A DNA stretch of 64,000 nt, from the NCBI GenBank assembly GCA_944363525.1, contig CALVUF010000001.1, positions 1-64,000 on the forward strand, given 5' to 3'. A program made the translations under genes and the position numbers. Below are positions 50,238 to 59,002 of the stretch, piece after piece; positions within the stretch are counted from its first letter, which is position 1; each line of letters starts with the position of its first letter. Source of the DNA: an uncultured Bacilli bacterium. Lineage in GTDB: Bacteria; Bacillota_I; Bacilli_A; RFN20; CAG-826. The notes under the pieces were generated by a model. That model saw nothing but the letters and a program-made list of their open reading frames with translations. It was not told where the DNA came from and searched no databases.

Positions 50238-50260
50238 TTTTGCATATTCAAATTGCAAAA
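50238..50260. promoter_or_regulatory. Inverted repeat upstream of the AbiEi-like gene
   Basis: TTTTGCA-N9-TGCAAAA lies 31 nt before the ATG, with an AT-rich TAATAT just after it. It is a good candidate operator for the encoded winged-helix protein. Confidence 0.4.
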
Positions 50261-50290
50261 TAATATCAGCAATTGAGGAGCTAATTAAAC

Positions 50291-50920
50291 ATGGCAGCAG
50301 AAAAGAAAATGGTCTTTGTCGAGAAGCTGAAAAAGAAATTCGGCTATGACGAGCCGATCTTCACTTCCGAGATCATCGACACCTTCCCTGAACTCTCCGT
50401 GGTCCGGGTCCACCAACTCATCCGGGCCGCTGAGGAGGAAGGGTACCTTAAGCGGTTCCAACACGGAATCCATTTCTTCCCGAGCGACAAAACCGCCAAA
50501 CTCAACATCGGCCGCATCATCGAACGGAAATACGTCACCGATGGGAAAGACATATACGGCCTCTATGATGGCTTAATCAAACTCCTCCCCTCGATGTTCC
50601 GCGATCCGGAAACTAGGGAAGAGGAAGTCTACACCAACCGCGAAGGGAGACGGATGAGGGAAGTCATGATCGGCAATAAGCGGATCATCATCCGGAAGTC
50701 GAGGCTTAAGATCAACAACGAGAACTACAAAGCCTATGCCTTGCTCGAATGGCTATCCCATCATAAATCGATCAACGCCAAGCTCCGCAAGGAAGTGACC
50801 GAATACCTCAACGAAGTCCAGCTTACCCGGCAAGACGTCTTCTCCCTTGCCGCCTATTTCCCCGGCAAGGCGATGAAGAACCTGATCGCCGGTGGCCTGT
50901 TCGACTTATTAGCCGCCTAA
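50291..50920 (+). CDS. AbiEi-like winged-helix protein without a toxin partner
   Basis: The 209-aa protein begins with a winged helix (FGYDEPIFTSEIIDTFPELSVVRVHQLI, GYLKRFQHGIHFFP wing) followed by the AbiEi-like C-terminal fold (YGLYDGLIKLLPSMFRDPETRE, KAYALLEWLSHH). Similar proteins are antitoxins of AbiEii toxins. No AbiEii gene follows; the next gene is an MFS transporter after a terminator. It may be an orphan antitoxin or a regulator acting on other loci. GAGGAG precedes the ATG. Confidence 0.75.
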   Translation: MAAEKKMVFVEKLKKKFGYDEPIFTSEIIDTFPELSVVRVHQLIRAAEEEGYLKRFQHGIHFFPSDKTAKLNIGRIIERKYVTDGKDIYGLYDGLIKLLPSMFRDPETREEEVYTNREGRRMREVMIGNKRIIIRKSRLKINNENYKAYALLEWLSHHKSINAKLRKEVTEYLNEVQLTRQDVFSLAAYFPGKAMKNLIAGGLFDLLAA

Positions 50921-50943
50921 ACCACCTCCGGGTGGTTTTTTCT
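50920..50943 (+). terminator. Terminator after the AbiEi-like gene
   Basis: The stem AACCACC / GGTGGTT with loop TCCG is followed by T6; it begins at the last base of the stop codon. Confidence 0.9.
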
Positions 50944-50981
50944 TTATTCGGTTAAATGTAAGCAAAACCGCCTTTTAATCG

Positions 50982-51009
50982 TTGATTTGGCTAGCGGAAA
51001 GTCTAAGAT
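50982..51009 (+). promoter_or_regulatory. Promoter of the MFS gene
   Basis: TTGATT (50982-50987), a 16-nt spacer and TAAGAT (51004-51009). ATG 51021 follows within 12 nt, so the leader is only a few bases long. Confidence 0.5.
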
Positions 51010-51020
51010 ATGCCGTTGCT

Positions 51021-52205
51021 ATGGCAACGTTTCTGCTCGCGGTCATCTACCTCGTCTTCCTCTCGCTCGGCTTACCCGATTCCCTTTTAGGCTCCTCTTG
51101 GCCATCAATCTCCGCCGAGTTGGATATTGGCCGCGGGATGCAGGGGATGATCACCATCATCATAAGCGCGGGGACCATCGTCTCCTCCTTGCCGACCCGG
51201 TTCCTAAATAAGCATCTCCACCGTTATGGGACGGTCGCCCTTTCAATCTGTTTAACCGTCACCGGACTCGTCGGCTATTCCTTCTCTGGCGAGCTGTATC
51301 AATTATGCCTATGCGCCATCCCGCTTGGCTTAGGGGCCGGGGCGATCGATGCCACTTTATCCGATTACGTGGCTAACCATTACAAAGCCATCCATATGCA
51401 ATTGCTCAACGCCTTCTGGGGGATTGGGGCCTTGACCTCCCCTTTCATCATGTCAGCCTTTTTGACTAATTACGGGGGCTGGCGGAAAGGGGCCTTGGTT
51501 TTAGCCTGCATCCAAGGGACCATCTTCCTCCTTACCTTATCGATCATCCCCGTTTGGCATAAAATCGAGATCAGCCGGGGCGAAGGGGCGGCGGAGGAAG
51601 CGGCGGATTCAGTTGGCTTATGGGAAACGTTTAAGCAACGGGGACTCATCTTCGCCATGATCGGGATCTTTGGCTATATCGCCTTAGAGCAGACTTCCTT
51701 CAATTGGTATGCCTCTTTAGCGGTCTTCGAATACGGGGTCTCCGAGGACTTAGCCTCGATCTATTCCTCTTTCTTCTTCATCGGCATCACCGCTGGCCGG
51801 ATCGGGTCGGGGTTCTTGTCCTTAAAAGTCGATGACAATAACCTCATCCGGATCGGGGAAGGGATCATTTTGTCCGCTTGCATCATCGTCTTCTTCGCCG
51901 ATGTCCCGGCCTTGCTCCCTCTAGGGATCGCCTTAACTGGCTTTGGCTGCGGGCCAATCTATCCCTCGATTTTGCATCGGACCCCGTTTAGGTTCGGGAG
52001 GGAATATTCCTCCTCGGCGATGTCATTAGAGATGGTCGCCGGCTATATCGCGTCGCTTAGCATGTCGGCTTTATTCGGCCTAATCGCCCAAAACACCACC
52101 TTCAAGATCTTGCCGGCCTATAACTTGATTATCTTGGCCTTAATGGCTTTAGCCAATGAGGCGGTGCTGTGGACGAAACCTAAGCAACCTAGTAATCAAA
52201 ACTAG
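51021..52205 (+). CDS. MFS transporter
   Basis: The 394-aa protein has 12 predicted membrane helices, with the first at the very N terminus (FLLAVIYLVFLSLGLPDSLLG). It has the loop GYSFSGELYQLCLCAIPLGLGAGAIDATLSDYV, and a second half starting after a charged loop (residues about 195-215). GCGPIYPSILH matches the fucose-permease-like (FHS/NarK-type) MFS branch. The substrate is unknown. ATG 51021 is preferred to TTG 50982, which is the -35 itself. No Shine-Dalgarno is present. Confidence 0.85.
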   Translation: MATFLLAVIYLVFLSLGLPDSLLGSSWPSISAELDIGRGMQGMITIIISAGTIVSSLPTRFLNKHLHRYGTVALSICLTVTGLVGYSFSGELYQLCLCAIPLGLGAGAIDATLSDYVANHYKAIHMQLLNAFWGIGALTSPFIMSAFLTNYGGWRKGALVLACIQGTIFLLTLSIIPVWHKIEISRGEGAAEEAADSVGLWETFKQRGLIFAMIGIFGYIALEQTSFNWYASLAVFEYGVSEDLASIYSSFFFIGITAGRIGSGFLSLKVDDNNLIRIGEGIILSACIIVFFADVPALLPLGIALTGFGCGPIYPSILHRTPFRFGREYSSSAMSLEMVAGYIASLSMSALFGLIAQNTTFKILPAYNLIILALMALANEAVLWTKPKQPSNQN

Positions 52206-52210
52206 ATAAC

Positions 52211-52238
52211 TTGACTTTTATTACTAGTAGGTTATAGT
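52211..52238 (+). promoter_or_regulatory. Promoter of the hemolysin III gene
   Basis: TTGACT (52211-52216), a 16-nt spacer and TATAGT (52233-52238), nine bases before ATG 52248. There is no ribosome binding site between them. Confidence 0.65.
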
Positions 52239-52247
52239 TTTTTCGTT

Positions 52248-52925
52248 ATGAAAGAACGTAAGCCGCTTGATCTCCCCCAATATACCCTCGCCATGGATCT
52301 CTCCAACTCCATCACCCATGGGGCTGGGGCTTTGTTCATGCTGATTGCTGGGGGCTTCATCATCAAGAAGGCGGTCGATACTGGTTCTTGGGTCACCGTT
52401 TTATCCTGCGTACTCTACGTCATCGGGGTGTTCTTGATGTTCTTAATGTCTTGCCTTTACCATGCCTTAGCTAAGAATAAAGGCAAGAAGGTGTTGAGGG
52501 TTTTGGACCATGACTTTGTTTTCGCCGCGATCATGGGTACTTATGTCCCCTATAGCCTAGTGGGGCTAGCCGAGGTTCCCGGCACTTCCTTTCCTTGGGG
52601 CTATTTAGTCTTCGGGGTCGTCTGGGGTGGCTCGATCGTCGGGATCGTCCTCAATTCGGTCAATTTGAAGAAGTTCAATGCTTTGAACATTACCCTCTAT
52701 GTGGTCTTGGGTTCGGTGGCTGTTTTAGCTTTCTATCCCCTTTACTTAGCCATCCCCTTAGAAGGGTTATTGCTCCTTTTGTTTGGTGGGGTCGCCTATT
52801 GGATTGGGGCGGTCCTTTATGGCTTAGGGGGTAAGAAGAACCTCTGGTTCCATACCGTCTTTCATTGCTTCGTTTTGATCGGGGCGATACTAATGTATTT
52901 CTCGCTTTATTTCTACGTTATTTAA
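52248..52925 (+). CDS. Hemolysin III family (TrhA/PAQR-like) membrane protein
   Basis: The 225-aa protein has seven membrane helices. It has the conserved metal-ligand motifs of the hemolysin III/PAQR superfamily: SITHGAGAL, SCLYHAL, LRVLDHDFVF and WFHTVFHCFVL. Members may act as membrane hydrolases and influence membrane fluidity. It starts next to its -10 box, consistent with a leaderless mRNA. Confidence 0.92.
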   Translation: MKERKPLDLPQYTLAMDLSNSITHGAGALFMLIAGGFIIKKAVDTGSWVTVLSCVLYVIGVFLMFLMSCLYHALAKNKGKKVLRVLDHDFVFAAIMGTYVPYSLVGLAEVPGTSFPWGYLVFGVVWGGSIVGIVLNSVNLKKFNALNITLYVVLGSVAVLAFYPLYLAIPLEGLLLLLFGGVAYWIGAVLYGLGGKKNLWFHTVFHCFVLIGAILMYFSLYFYVI

Positions 52926-52983
52926 GAGCCTTCGGGATTGCTGAATCGAGGGGGCCTGCTATGATTTCCCCGGAGGAACCATT

Positions 52984-53481
52984 ATGGAAGAGATGAATCT
53001 ATTGCCGGACGAGGAGATTTTGATTGAGGCTAAGTCCGTTAGCCAAATGCGGGCTGGTGGTCCGATCTTGCTGACCTTAGGGCTCCTTACCTTCGTTATT
53101 GGCATTATCGTCGTTGTTGGCGACCTCTATGGATTGATTCCTTTGTCTATCGGGGCCGTATTGGCGGCTATCGGCATCTATTTCATCGCGAAAGCGCCCC
53201 TGCCGACGGAAATTTACGTTACGAATCTCCGGGTATTCGGGATCGCCCTCATCAAGACCAAAGGCTTATTCAAACCCAACGTCAATAAGTGTTTCACCGT
53301 CCCCTTATCGGCCATCGTCGACATCGAAAGCGTCTATCAGAAAAACAATGCCTTTCATAACCAAGGCAAAGGCCAGGTTGCCATCACCGATAAGGGCGGG
53401 ACCGTCGTCGACTTCGGCTATTTAACCAACGCCGGCGAAGTCTATGATGAATTGGTGTCTTTGATTGCCAAAACTAATTAA
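52984..53481 (+). CDS. PH-like membrane protein
   Basis: The 165-aa protein has two membrane helices (about 27-70) and a C-terminal PH-like/GRAM-type domain (EIYVTNLRVFGIALIKTKG, FTVPLSAIVDIESVYQ). It is followed 9 nt later by a second protein of similar plan, so the two probably form an operon. GGAGGAA precedes the ATG and TATGAT lies upstream. The function is unknown. Confidence 0.7.
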   Translation: MEEMNLLPDEEILIEAKSVSQMRAGGPILLTLGLLTFVIGIIVVVGDLYGLIPLSIGAVLAAIGIYFIAKAPLPTEIYVTNLRVFGIALIKTKGLFKPNVNKCFTVPLSAIVDIESVYQKNNAFHNQGKGQVAITDKGGTVVDFGYLTNAGEVYDELVSLIAKTN

Positions 53482-53490
53482 AGGATTGTT

Positions 53491-53952
53491 ATGGGTGAAT
53501 CATCAAGCGAACTCCGAGCCGATATTGTTCCTGTGCCCGATCATAGCAGCCTCATCATGATGGTTTTGGGCGCAGTCCTCCTCATCTTGGGCTTAATCTT
53601 TTTCTTCGTCCCCTTTGACTGGGCTACCGTAATGATGATCGTCGGCTTGCTAGCGGGGGCTTTCTTGCTTTTTGTTGGCTTCGTGACCCTTTCCTTCTCT
53701 CCTAACCCTTCGGAGTTAACGATTGCCCAAGAAGGATTATCCGGCCGGGCCGATTCAATCTATAAGAAGTTCTGGTCTTATCCATCCAAACGGTTCTTTC
53801 TTCCCTATGCCGAGATTGCTGATATCCAGGTGAGTAGGAAAAGAAAAACGGCCACCTTGACCTTAATCGATAAGCGGGGCCGTCATTATGAGTTCGCTTC
53901 GGTCAACGATATCGAGGACGTGGTTTCCTCTATAGATCGATATCGAGGATGA
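53491..53952 (+). CDS. Small PH-like membrane protein, second of a pair
   Basis: The 153-aa protein has two membrane helices (about 20-70) and a short C-terminal PH-like half (FFLPYAEIADIQVSRKRKTATLTLID). It shares its architecture with the preceding gene. Its end overlaps the convergent exonuclease III gene by 23 nt. The function is unknown. Confidence 0.65.
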   Translation: MGESSSELRADIVPVPDHSSLIMMVLGAVLLILGLIFFFVPFDWATVMMIVGLLAGAFLLFVGFVTLSFSPNPSELTIAQEGLSGRADSIYKKFWSYPSKRFFLPYAEIADIQVSRKRKTATLTLIDKRGRHYEFASVNDIEDVVSSIDRYRG

Positions 53953-54685
53953 TCGGGCAGTGGTCGGAGTAGGGGAAGTCCTTTTCCATTGAGGAAGAAA
54001 GGATATTATCCTTCAAGGAGTCGGAGACGATGAAGGCATCGATCCGCCAACCGGCATCCTTCTCTTTGGCATGGAACCGATAGCTCCACCAGGAATAGGC
54101 GACTTTATTCGGGTAAAGGTAACGGAAGGCATCGACGAAGCCACTAGATAAGAGTTCACTCATCTTGTTCCGTTCTTCAATGGTGAAGCCAGCATTATGC
54201 TCATTGGCTTTTGGATTTTTAATGTCGATCTCTTCGTGGGCGACGTTGAGGTCGCCGGTATAGACAAGGGGCTTTTTGGCGTTGAGCGATATTAAATAAG
54301 CCCGGAGCTTATCCTCGTATTCCATCCGGTAATCCAGCCGCTTGAGCCCCTCTCCCGAATTGGGGACATAGGCCCCGACTAGATAATAGCCCTCGTATTC
54401 TAAGGTGATGACCCGCCCTTCGTCGTCATATTCCCCGTTTGCCAATCCATAATGGACCGTTAAAGGCGGGTTCTTGACGTAGACGGCGGTGCCGGAGTAG
54501 CCCTTTCTAACCTTGGAATTGGTCGAATAGAGATGGTAGTTCGGGATCTCTAGGGGCCGTAAAGCCTCGCTTAGTTTGGTTTCCTGGATGAATAAGACAT
54601 CGGGATTCAAGGCGAAGGTCGGTTCGTAGAACCCCTTGCCCATGGCGGCCCTTATCCCATTGACGTTATAGCTGATGATCCGCAT
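53930..54685 (-). CDS. xth: Exodeoxyribonuclease III
   Basis: The 251-aa Mg-dependent AP endonuclease and 3'-5' exonuclease of base excision repair carries the family motifs in order: ISYNVNGIRAA, FIQETKL (metal Glu), GAYVPNSGEG, YTGDLNVAHEEIDI, GWRIDAF and the catalytic YSDHCPI. Length is normal. It is the last gene of a minus-strand operon: its start overlaps the upstream membrane-protein gene by 20 nt. Confidence 0.95.
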   Translation of the reverse strand: MRIISYNVNGIRAAMGKGFYEPTFALNPDVLFIQETKLSEALRPLEIPNYHLYSTNSKVRKGYSGTAVYVKNPPLTVHYGLANGEYDDEGRVITLEYEGYYLVGAYVPNSGEGLKRLDYRMEYEDKLRAYLISLNAKKPLVYTGDLNVAHEEIDIKNPKANEHNAGFTIEERNKMSELLSSGFVDAFRYLYPNKVAYSWWSYRFHAKEKDAGWRIDAFIVSDSLKDNILSSSMEKDFPYSDHCPIILDIDL

Positions 54686-55454
54686 CGTGATTATGCCTTC
54701 TTTCGATTTCTTGTCGGTTTTGCTCGCTAAAGAAGAGGAAGTCGAGCATCTTGACCTTCCGTCCCAATAGCACCGGCCCTTTGATCAATAAATAGCCTTT
54801 CCCTTTCCTTATCTTCCCCAAGGCCTTATAGGGGATATAGACGGTCAGGTTCTGGCCCATCGTCGCCCCTTCCTTCAAGGAAGCGAAATCGGCTTGGAGA
54901 TAGTCATTCGCATAGGAATAAAGGACCGTCTGCCGCTTATAGACATAGGGCTGGGAGAAAAGGAGGAAGAAGAACATGGCGAGGCAGAGGGCGGCGCAGA
55001 CGAAAAGGCAGGCCGAAAGCAAAATATCCTCATTGGTAAGCAAGGGGATGCAGGCGAAGAAGGCTAAGGTTAGGGCCGCTAAAAAGAACCCAGAATAGAC
55101 CAGCTTATTGGCCCGGCATAAAGGAATGAATAGCCCCCAATAGGAGGGGAGGTTGTCTTGATAGGCCGCCTCGATCTTCTCCTCCTTCATCCCTTTCGCT
55201 AAATCCAGGAGGTTATCCTGTACCAAAAGGGCTTGCCGGAGCTTCCGGAAGTGATTGGTCGGGAAGAGCAAGACGATGAGGGCGAAGATAAGGGCCATGA
55301 AAGCGGCGAAGAACTTCTGCTCATCGACGATGGCTAATTCGATGTCATTGACCCCGAAATAAAGATAGGCGATGCCGGTGCCGATTAAGCCTAAGAGGAT
55401 GGCGAGCTCAGTGAAGAGGAAGAGGAAGAAATTGACGTTGGCTTTGGTTTTCAT
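54666..55454 (-). CDS. Membrane protein with C-terminal PH-like region
   Basis: The 262-aa protein has four membrane helices in two pairs (about 8-62 and 112-165) and a soluble C-terminal domain (YANDYLQADFASLKEGATMG, LTVYIPYKALGKIRKGKGYL). No family is recognised. Its ATG 55454 directly abuts the stop of the ECF S-component gene, and its end overlaps xth, so the three are one transcription unit. Confidence 0.65.
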   Translation of the reverse strand: MKTKANVNFFLFLFTELAILLGLIGTGIAYLYFGVNDIELAIVDEQKFFAAFMALIFALIVLLFPTNHFRKLRQALLVQDNLLDLAKGMKEEKIEAAYQDNLPSYWGLFIPLCRANKLVYSGFFLAALTLAFFACIPLLTNEDILLSACLFVCAALCLAMFFFLLFSQPYVYKRQTVLYSYANDYLQADFASLKEGATMGQNLTVYIPYKALGKIRKGKGYLLIKGPVLLGRKVKMLDFLFFSEQNRQEIERRHNHDADHQL

Positions 55455-56027
55455 TTATTGATCCCCCAATAAACCCCTTAGGGCTTTGATGACCGGCTTG
55501 GATAAGAAGGCCGCGATGATCGCGGTGGCGATGCTGGCCACCCCCCTTAGCACCGTCTCCACCAAAACAAAGGCGTAGGGATAGCCGATGATCAAGGCGT
55601 CTAAGTAGATGGCGAGGGTATTGGCCATGGTGACCAATAAGGCGGCGAGGATGGCGAAGAGGATGAAAAGGGGCAACCGGTCCTCTAGTCGTTTCTCTCT
55701 CTTCCCGAAGAAATAGGCGACTAACCCGAGGAACAACGGGCGGATCGCCGGCCCGACCATCCAGATGATGGTGGTGGGCCCTGGGCCATAGAGGGCGCAT
55801 TGGATGACGAATTCGCCGAGCAAGCAGATGATCGTCGCCTCGATCGGGCCGAAGAGGAGAGCGCTGACGATGAGGGGGATGGAAGCGAGGGAGAAAGAGA
55901 AATTGCCAAAGCGGATGCTTAAAAACGATAGGGCGATGTAGATGGCGATTAAAAAAGCCAAGGCGGACATCCGCTTCAAGGCATTGCCCTTGCCAAGGGG
56001 CAGGAAGACCGATCGTTTCTTCTCCAT
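55455..56027 (-). CDS. ECF transporter S component
   Basis: The 190-aa integral membrane protein has six helices and an S-component-like core: ALSFLSIRFGNFSFSLASIP, LLFGPIEATIICLLGEFVIQ, then YGPGPTTIIW. It binds a vitamin or cofactor and works with a shared EcfAA'T module that is not in this window. The sequence is closest in style to the folate-family S components, but the ligand is not certain. GGAGGAAAG precedes the ATG. Confidence 0.8.
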   Translation of the reverse strand: MEKKRSVFLPLGKGNALKRMSALAFLIAIYIALSFLSIRFGNFSFSLASIPLIVSALLFGPIEATIICLLGEFVIQCALYGPGPTTIIWMVGPAIRPLFLGLVAYFFGKREKRLEDRLPLFILFAILAALLVTMANTLAIYLDALIIGYPYAFVLVETVLRGVASIATAIIAAFLSKPVIKALRGLLGDQ

Positions 56028-56154
56028 TCTTTCCTCCGGGTCGGCATTCTACCCTTAATAGGGTAAACAGGCAATGGAATGGCATTCTCTAGCCTTCGAT
56101 TCGGTTAATGAAAACGAACTTAATTATGTTAAAATCCCTTATCGGCAGGTTACC

Positions 56155-56627
56155 ATGCGTTTATATGGCGGCAGTGATCGGACGATCATGATCCCGACTC
56201 TGGATAACAATACCCCGACCCTCGACTTCGGCTTGGGTTTTTATTTGGCGACAACCTTGAGCAAGCCCAAGCCTTCGCCAAGAAAGTCGCTTTCCGTCGT
56301 GGGGGTATCCCGACCGTTAATGTCTATGAATTCGTCCATCCCGGATTGAAGACGCTTCGATTCTTTGATCCTGATGAAAGCTGGCTTGATTTCGTCCTCG
56401 CCAATCGCGCGGGGGAGAAAAGAAAAGGAGATTGCGATTTGATCATCGGCCCGGTGGCGAATGATAACGTTTATGAAACCGTCGCCCTTTATATTCAGGG
56501 CATCATCAATAAGCCTGAGGCTCTTTCGCGTTTGAAAACTTACAAACTATTCGACCAATACGTCTTCGCTTCGGAAAAGGGGCTGAAGGCTTTGCGCTTC
56601 CTCAAGACGATGGAGGAGAAAGAATGA
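56155..56627 (+). pseudogene. DUF3990 gene, second copy, with a frameshift
   Basis: The gene starts MRLYGGSDRTIMIPTL, like the copy at 28247, and runs in one frame to DFGLGFYLAT near 56253. It continues one base out of frame as NLEQAQAFAKKV, then VNVYEF, WLDFVLANR and on to 56627. A single missing base near 56251-56256 explains the break. The downstream partners are intact, so this may be a recent inactivation of the presumed toxin or a sequencing error. Confidence 0.75.
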
Positions 56628-56869
56628 GCAGCGACTGTTTCGCCACCTTGTTGGCCGTTTGCCTAGTTAAGCCAGTCATCAAACTGATCGTCGAAAAGGA
56701 AGGGGTTGACCTAATGACGGCGATCAAGGGCTTTTATGAATTGCTGACCTATCATTACTTATCGATCCCCGAATCCGGGGTCTGGCATTATAGCCCTTTG
56801 ACTCTTTATGACGTCTATCGGCGAGAAGGGGAAAGCGGACTCATCGACTTCCCCGAGGAGGCGGCATGA
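56624..56869 (+). CDS. Small DUF3791-like protein, first partner (copy 2)
   Basis: The 81-aa protein corresponds to the gene at 28725, with the same layout: a helical core and a C-terminal YSPLTLYDVYRREGESG, matching FSPEALFEIYKVEEETG in copy 1. It overlaps DUF3990 and the next gene by 4 nt each. It appears intact although the DUF3990 gene before it is broken. Confidence 0.7.
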   Translation: MSSDCFATLLAVCLVKPVIKLIVEKEGVDLMTAIKGFYELLTYHYLSIPESGVWHYSPLTLYDVYRREGESGLIDFPEEAA

Positions 56870-57063
56870 CTCCGGCGGCCGAATTCCTGATCTATGTGCT
56901 GGAGGTCTATCGGCACTATAAAGGCCTATCTGAGCCGGGAGTCGTCATTTTATTTGATCGCCATGGGGTTTTCGATTATGTCTTAGAGGCCTATCCAGCC
57001 CTTCAGGTTGAAGGGGATCAAGCCATCATCGAGGGCATCGATGGGTTTATAGCCGAGCATTAG
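56866..57063 (+). CDS. DUF3791 family protein, second partner (copy 2)
   Basis: The 65-aa protein has the DUF3791 pattern FLIYVLEVYRHYKGLSEPGV, then VFDYVLEAYPALQVEGDQAI ending in GIDGFIAEH. It matches the gene at 28970 in position, size and pattern. It ends the three-gene module; no terminator is obvious. Confidence 0.78.
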   Translation: MTPAAEFLIYVLEVYRHYKGLSEPGVVILFDRHGVFDYVLEAYPALQVEGDQAIIEGIDGFIAEH

Positions 57064-57204
57064 GCGGTAAAGCCAACCTTGATAGTGCAACCAATGGTTA
57101 TGATTCTTGCTGCTTCCAGTGGTAATTTGTCCTTGCCAGGGGAATAAGGAGCTGAAAACGATTTGAGCTTCCCAATGGGTCTATTAAATTGAACGTATTC
57201 ATTG

Positions 57205-57210
57205 TATAAT
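57205..57210 (+). promoter_or_regulatory. -10 box of AlbA_2 copy C
   Basis: A consensus TATAAT with a TG two bases before it, 27 nt before ATG 57238. No iteron array of the type seen at the other two AlbA_2 genes is present here. Confidence 0.5.
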
Positions 57211-57237
57211 AATTTTAGTTAGAAAGAGGCCCTCAGC

Positions 57238-58614
57238 ATGAAATTTATTGAATCGGAAACCACAGAACTCAAAAGGACCCTTAACAAAGACTTCGCGAAG
57301 GAAGTGGTGGCCTTCCTTAATACCAGAGATGGGGTTATTTACATTGGCGTAGATGACAACGGCAAAGTGTTGGGCGTTACCAACACCGACAAAACGATGC
57401 GGGAAGTTAGGGATATTATTCGCGATCAGATCCTCCCCTCTACCGAAGGCTTATGCGAAATCGGTTCCTTGCTGGAAGGCGATAAAATGGTTGTTTCCGT
57501 TAAAGTATCAAAGGGAACAAAGCTCTATTACATTAAGAAAGAAGGGCGAAGCGCGACGGGCTGTTTTTATCGAGATGGCACCTCTTCGACCCCTATGAGC
57601 GAAGAGGAGATTGAGCGAAAATGGAAATATTCTGTGGCGAATGAAGACTTGCTAAAAGAAACGCCGGCTTCTTATAGTCCTTTGACTTTCAAGCAGCTTA
57701 AAATTTTCTACGATGAAGCTGGAATGACGCTTAACGACGACACCTTTGCGTCTAATCTCGGCCTATTGACCCTAAACGGAACTTTCAACAAAATTGCTGA
57801 GTTGTTGTCTGACAAAAATCACATTGGTTTTATTTACGCTCGATACAACGGAAAAGACAAGTCATCGTTCTCGGAGACAGTAGACTTTGGAAACCAATGC
57901 GTCCTTACCGCCGTCGAAAAACTGATGTATAGGCTCGAGGCGGAGAACAGGGGCGTCACCGAGATATCGTTGACCACTAGAAGAACCAAAAACTTGGTTG
58001 ATATCGATTGCTTAAGAGAGGCGGTTTATAACGCCCTTGCACATAATGATTGGCTAAATGGCGGCGTTCCGTCGGTTTATGTCTTTAATGACAGAATAGA
58101 AATCATTTCTTATGGCGGCCTTCCTTTTGGACAAACCGAAGAAAACTTTTTCAAAGGCATCAGCAAGCCGCGAAGCGAAGGCTTCATGAGAATCTTAAGG
58201 GACTTAGATTTTGCCGAGAGGACTGGGCATGGCATACCTCAAATCATCGGCAAATACGGCAAGAAAGTCTTCAATATTACCGATAGTTTTATATTGGTAA
58301 CCCTGCCTTTTGATTCTGATGTCGTTTCCAAGTTAGGCAAAAATGAGCACCTAGATGAGCACCTAAATGAGCACCTAAATGAGCACCTAGATGAGCACCT
58401 AGGCGAACAACCGAAAGTGAAAACCTCCGACAGGGAGAATTTGGTAATCAAAATGATACGTGATAATCCATATGTCACTTATGACGACGTTTCGTCCAAA
58501 TTAGGTGTGTCGATCGCCACGGTTCGGCGGATATTTTCCGCATTGAAGAAAAAAGGGATAATTGTCGGCTCTAGAGAAAACAAATATGCTAAATGGATGC
58601 TGAAAGATCGATGA
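57238..58614 (+). CDS. AlbA_2 (Schlafen-type) / HATPase regulator, copy C
   Basis: The 458-aa protein belongs to another branch of the AlbA_2 family: ESETTELKRTLN start, FAKEVVAFLNTRDGVIYIGV, and a RecG-like region with LREAVYNALAHNDWLNGGVP, EIISYGGLP and FAERTGHGIPQI. A hydrophilic tail of EHL(D/N) repeats (about residues 370-389) precedes a C-terminal winged helix (TYDDVSSKLGVSIATVRRIF). Its base composition is more AT-rich than its neighbours. GAGG lies 10 nt before the ATG. The function is unknown; a DNA- or RNA-binding regulator is most likely. Confidence 0.85.
   Translation: MKFIESETTELKRTLNKDFAKEVVAFLNTRDGVIYIGVDDNGKVLGVTNTDKTMREVRDIIRDQILPSTEGLCEIGSLLEGDKMVVSVKVSKGTKLYYIKKEGRSATGCFYRDGTSSTPMSEEEIERKWKYSVANEDLLKETPASYSPLTFKQLKIFYDEAGMTLNDDTFASNLGLLTLNGTFNKIAELLSDKNHIGFIYARYNGKDKSSFSETVDFGNQCVLTAVEKLMYRLEAENRGVTEISLTTRRTKNLVDIDCLREAVYNALAHNDWLNGGVPSVYVFNDRIEIISYGGLPFGQTEENFFKGISKPRSEGFMRILRDLDFAERTGHGIPQIIGKYGKKVFNITDSFILVTLPFDSDVVSKLGKNEHLDEHLNEHLNEHLDEHLGEQPKVKTSDRENLVIKMIRDNPYVTYDDVSSKLGVSIATVRRIFSALKKKGIIVGSRENKYAKWMLKDR
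58345..58404 (+). repeat. Five 12-bp coding repeats in AlbA_2 copy C
   Basis: The unit GAGCACCTA(G/A)AT occurs five times in a row, the last ending in GGC, and encodes EHL(D/N/G)E. Such repeats vary in number by slippage without breaking the frame. Confidence 0.95.
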
Positions 58615-59002
58615 TTATCCAAAAAAGCAAACGTTTTGGCCTTTATTCGTGATGGATAATAGCAAGCAAAATCGAATGAAAGTTCGATTTGGTCATTTAT
58701 GACGGGAGTGAAGTCATACAAGACTGGGGGCCCTTTCGCGAACGGCCTCCTTATTGGCTCCGCCAATCCATGGCGTTTTCTAGCATGGCTTCACCTTTGT
58801 CAATATAGAGGGCGCGAACAGGTTCTGGAGGCCACGGAGCCTACAATCCGGACATTATTCGCTTCTCCAGAATGGGATAATGCCCTGCGGAGTTTTGCTC
58901 GCTTTTGATTATGCCGTCTATGGTCGCTTTATAGATTCTTCACGAGGCGCTGGCACGATAAACGGCACAATAACCGGAATTGCCGACTCGCACGGACCGC
59001 CG

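Noticed and set aside
58345-58404. Possible intergenic minisatellite or CRISPR
   Set aside because: The 12-bp units are in frame inside a coding region and encode EHL(D/N) repeats.
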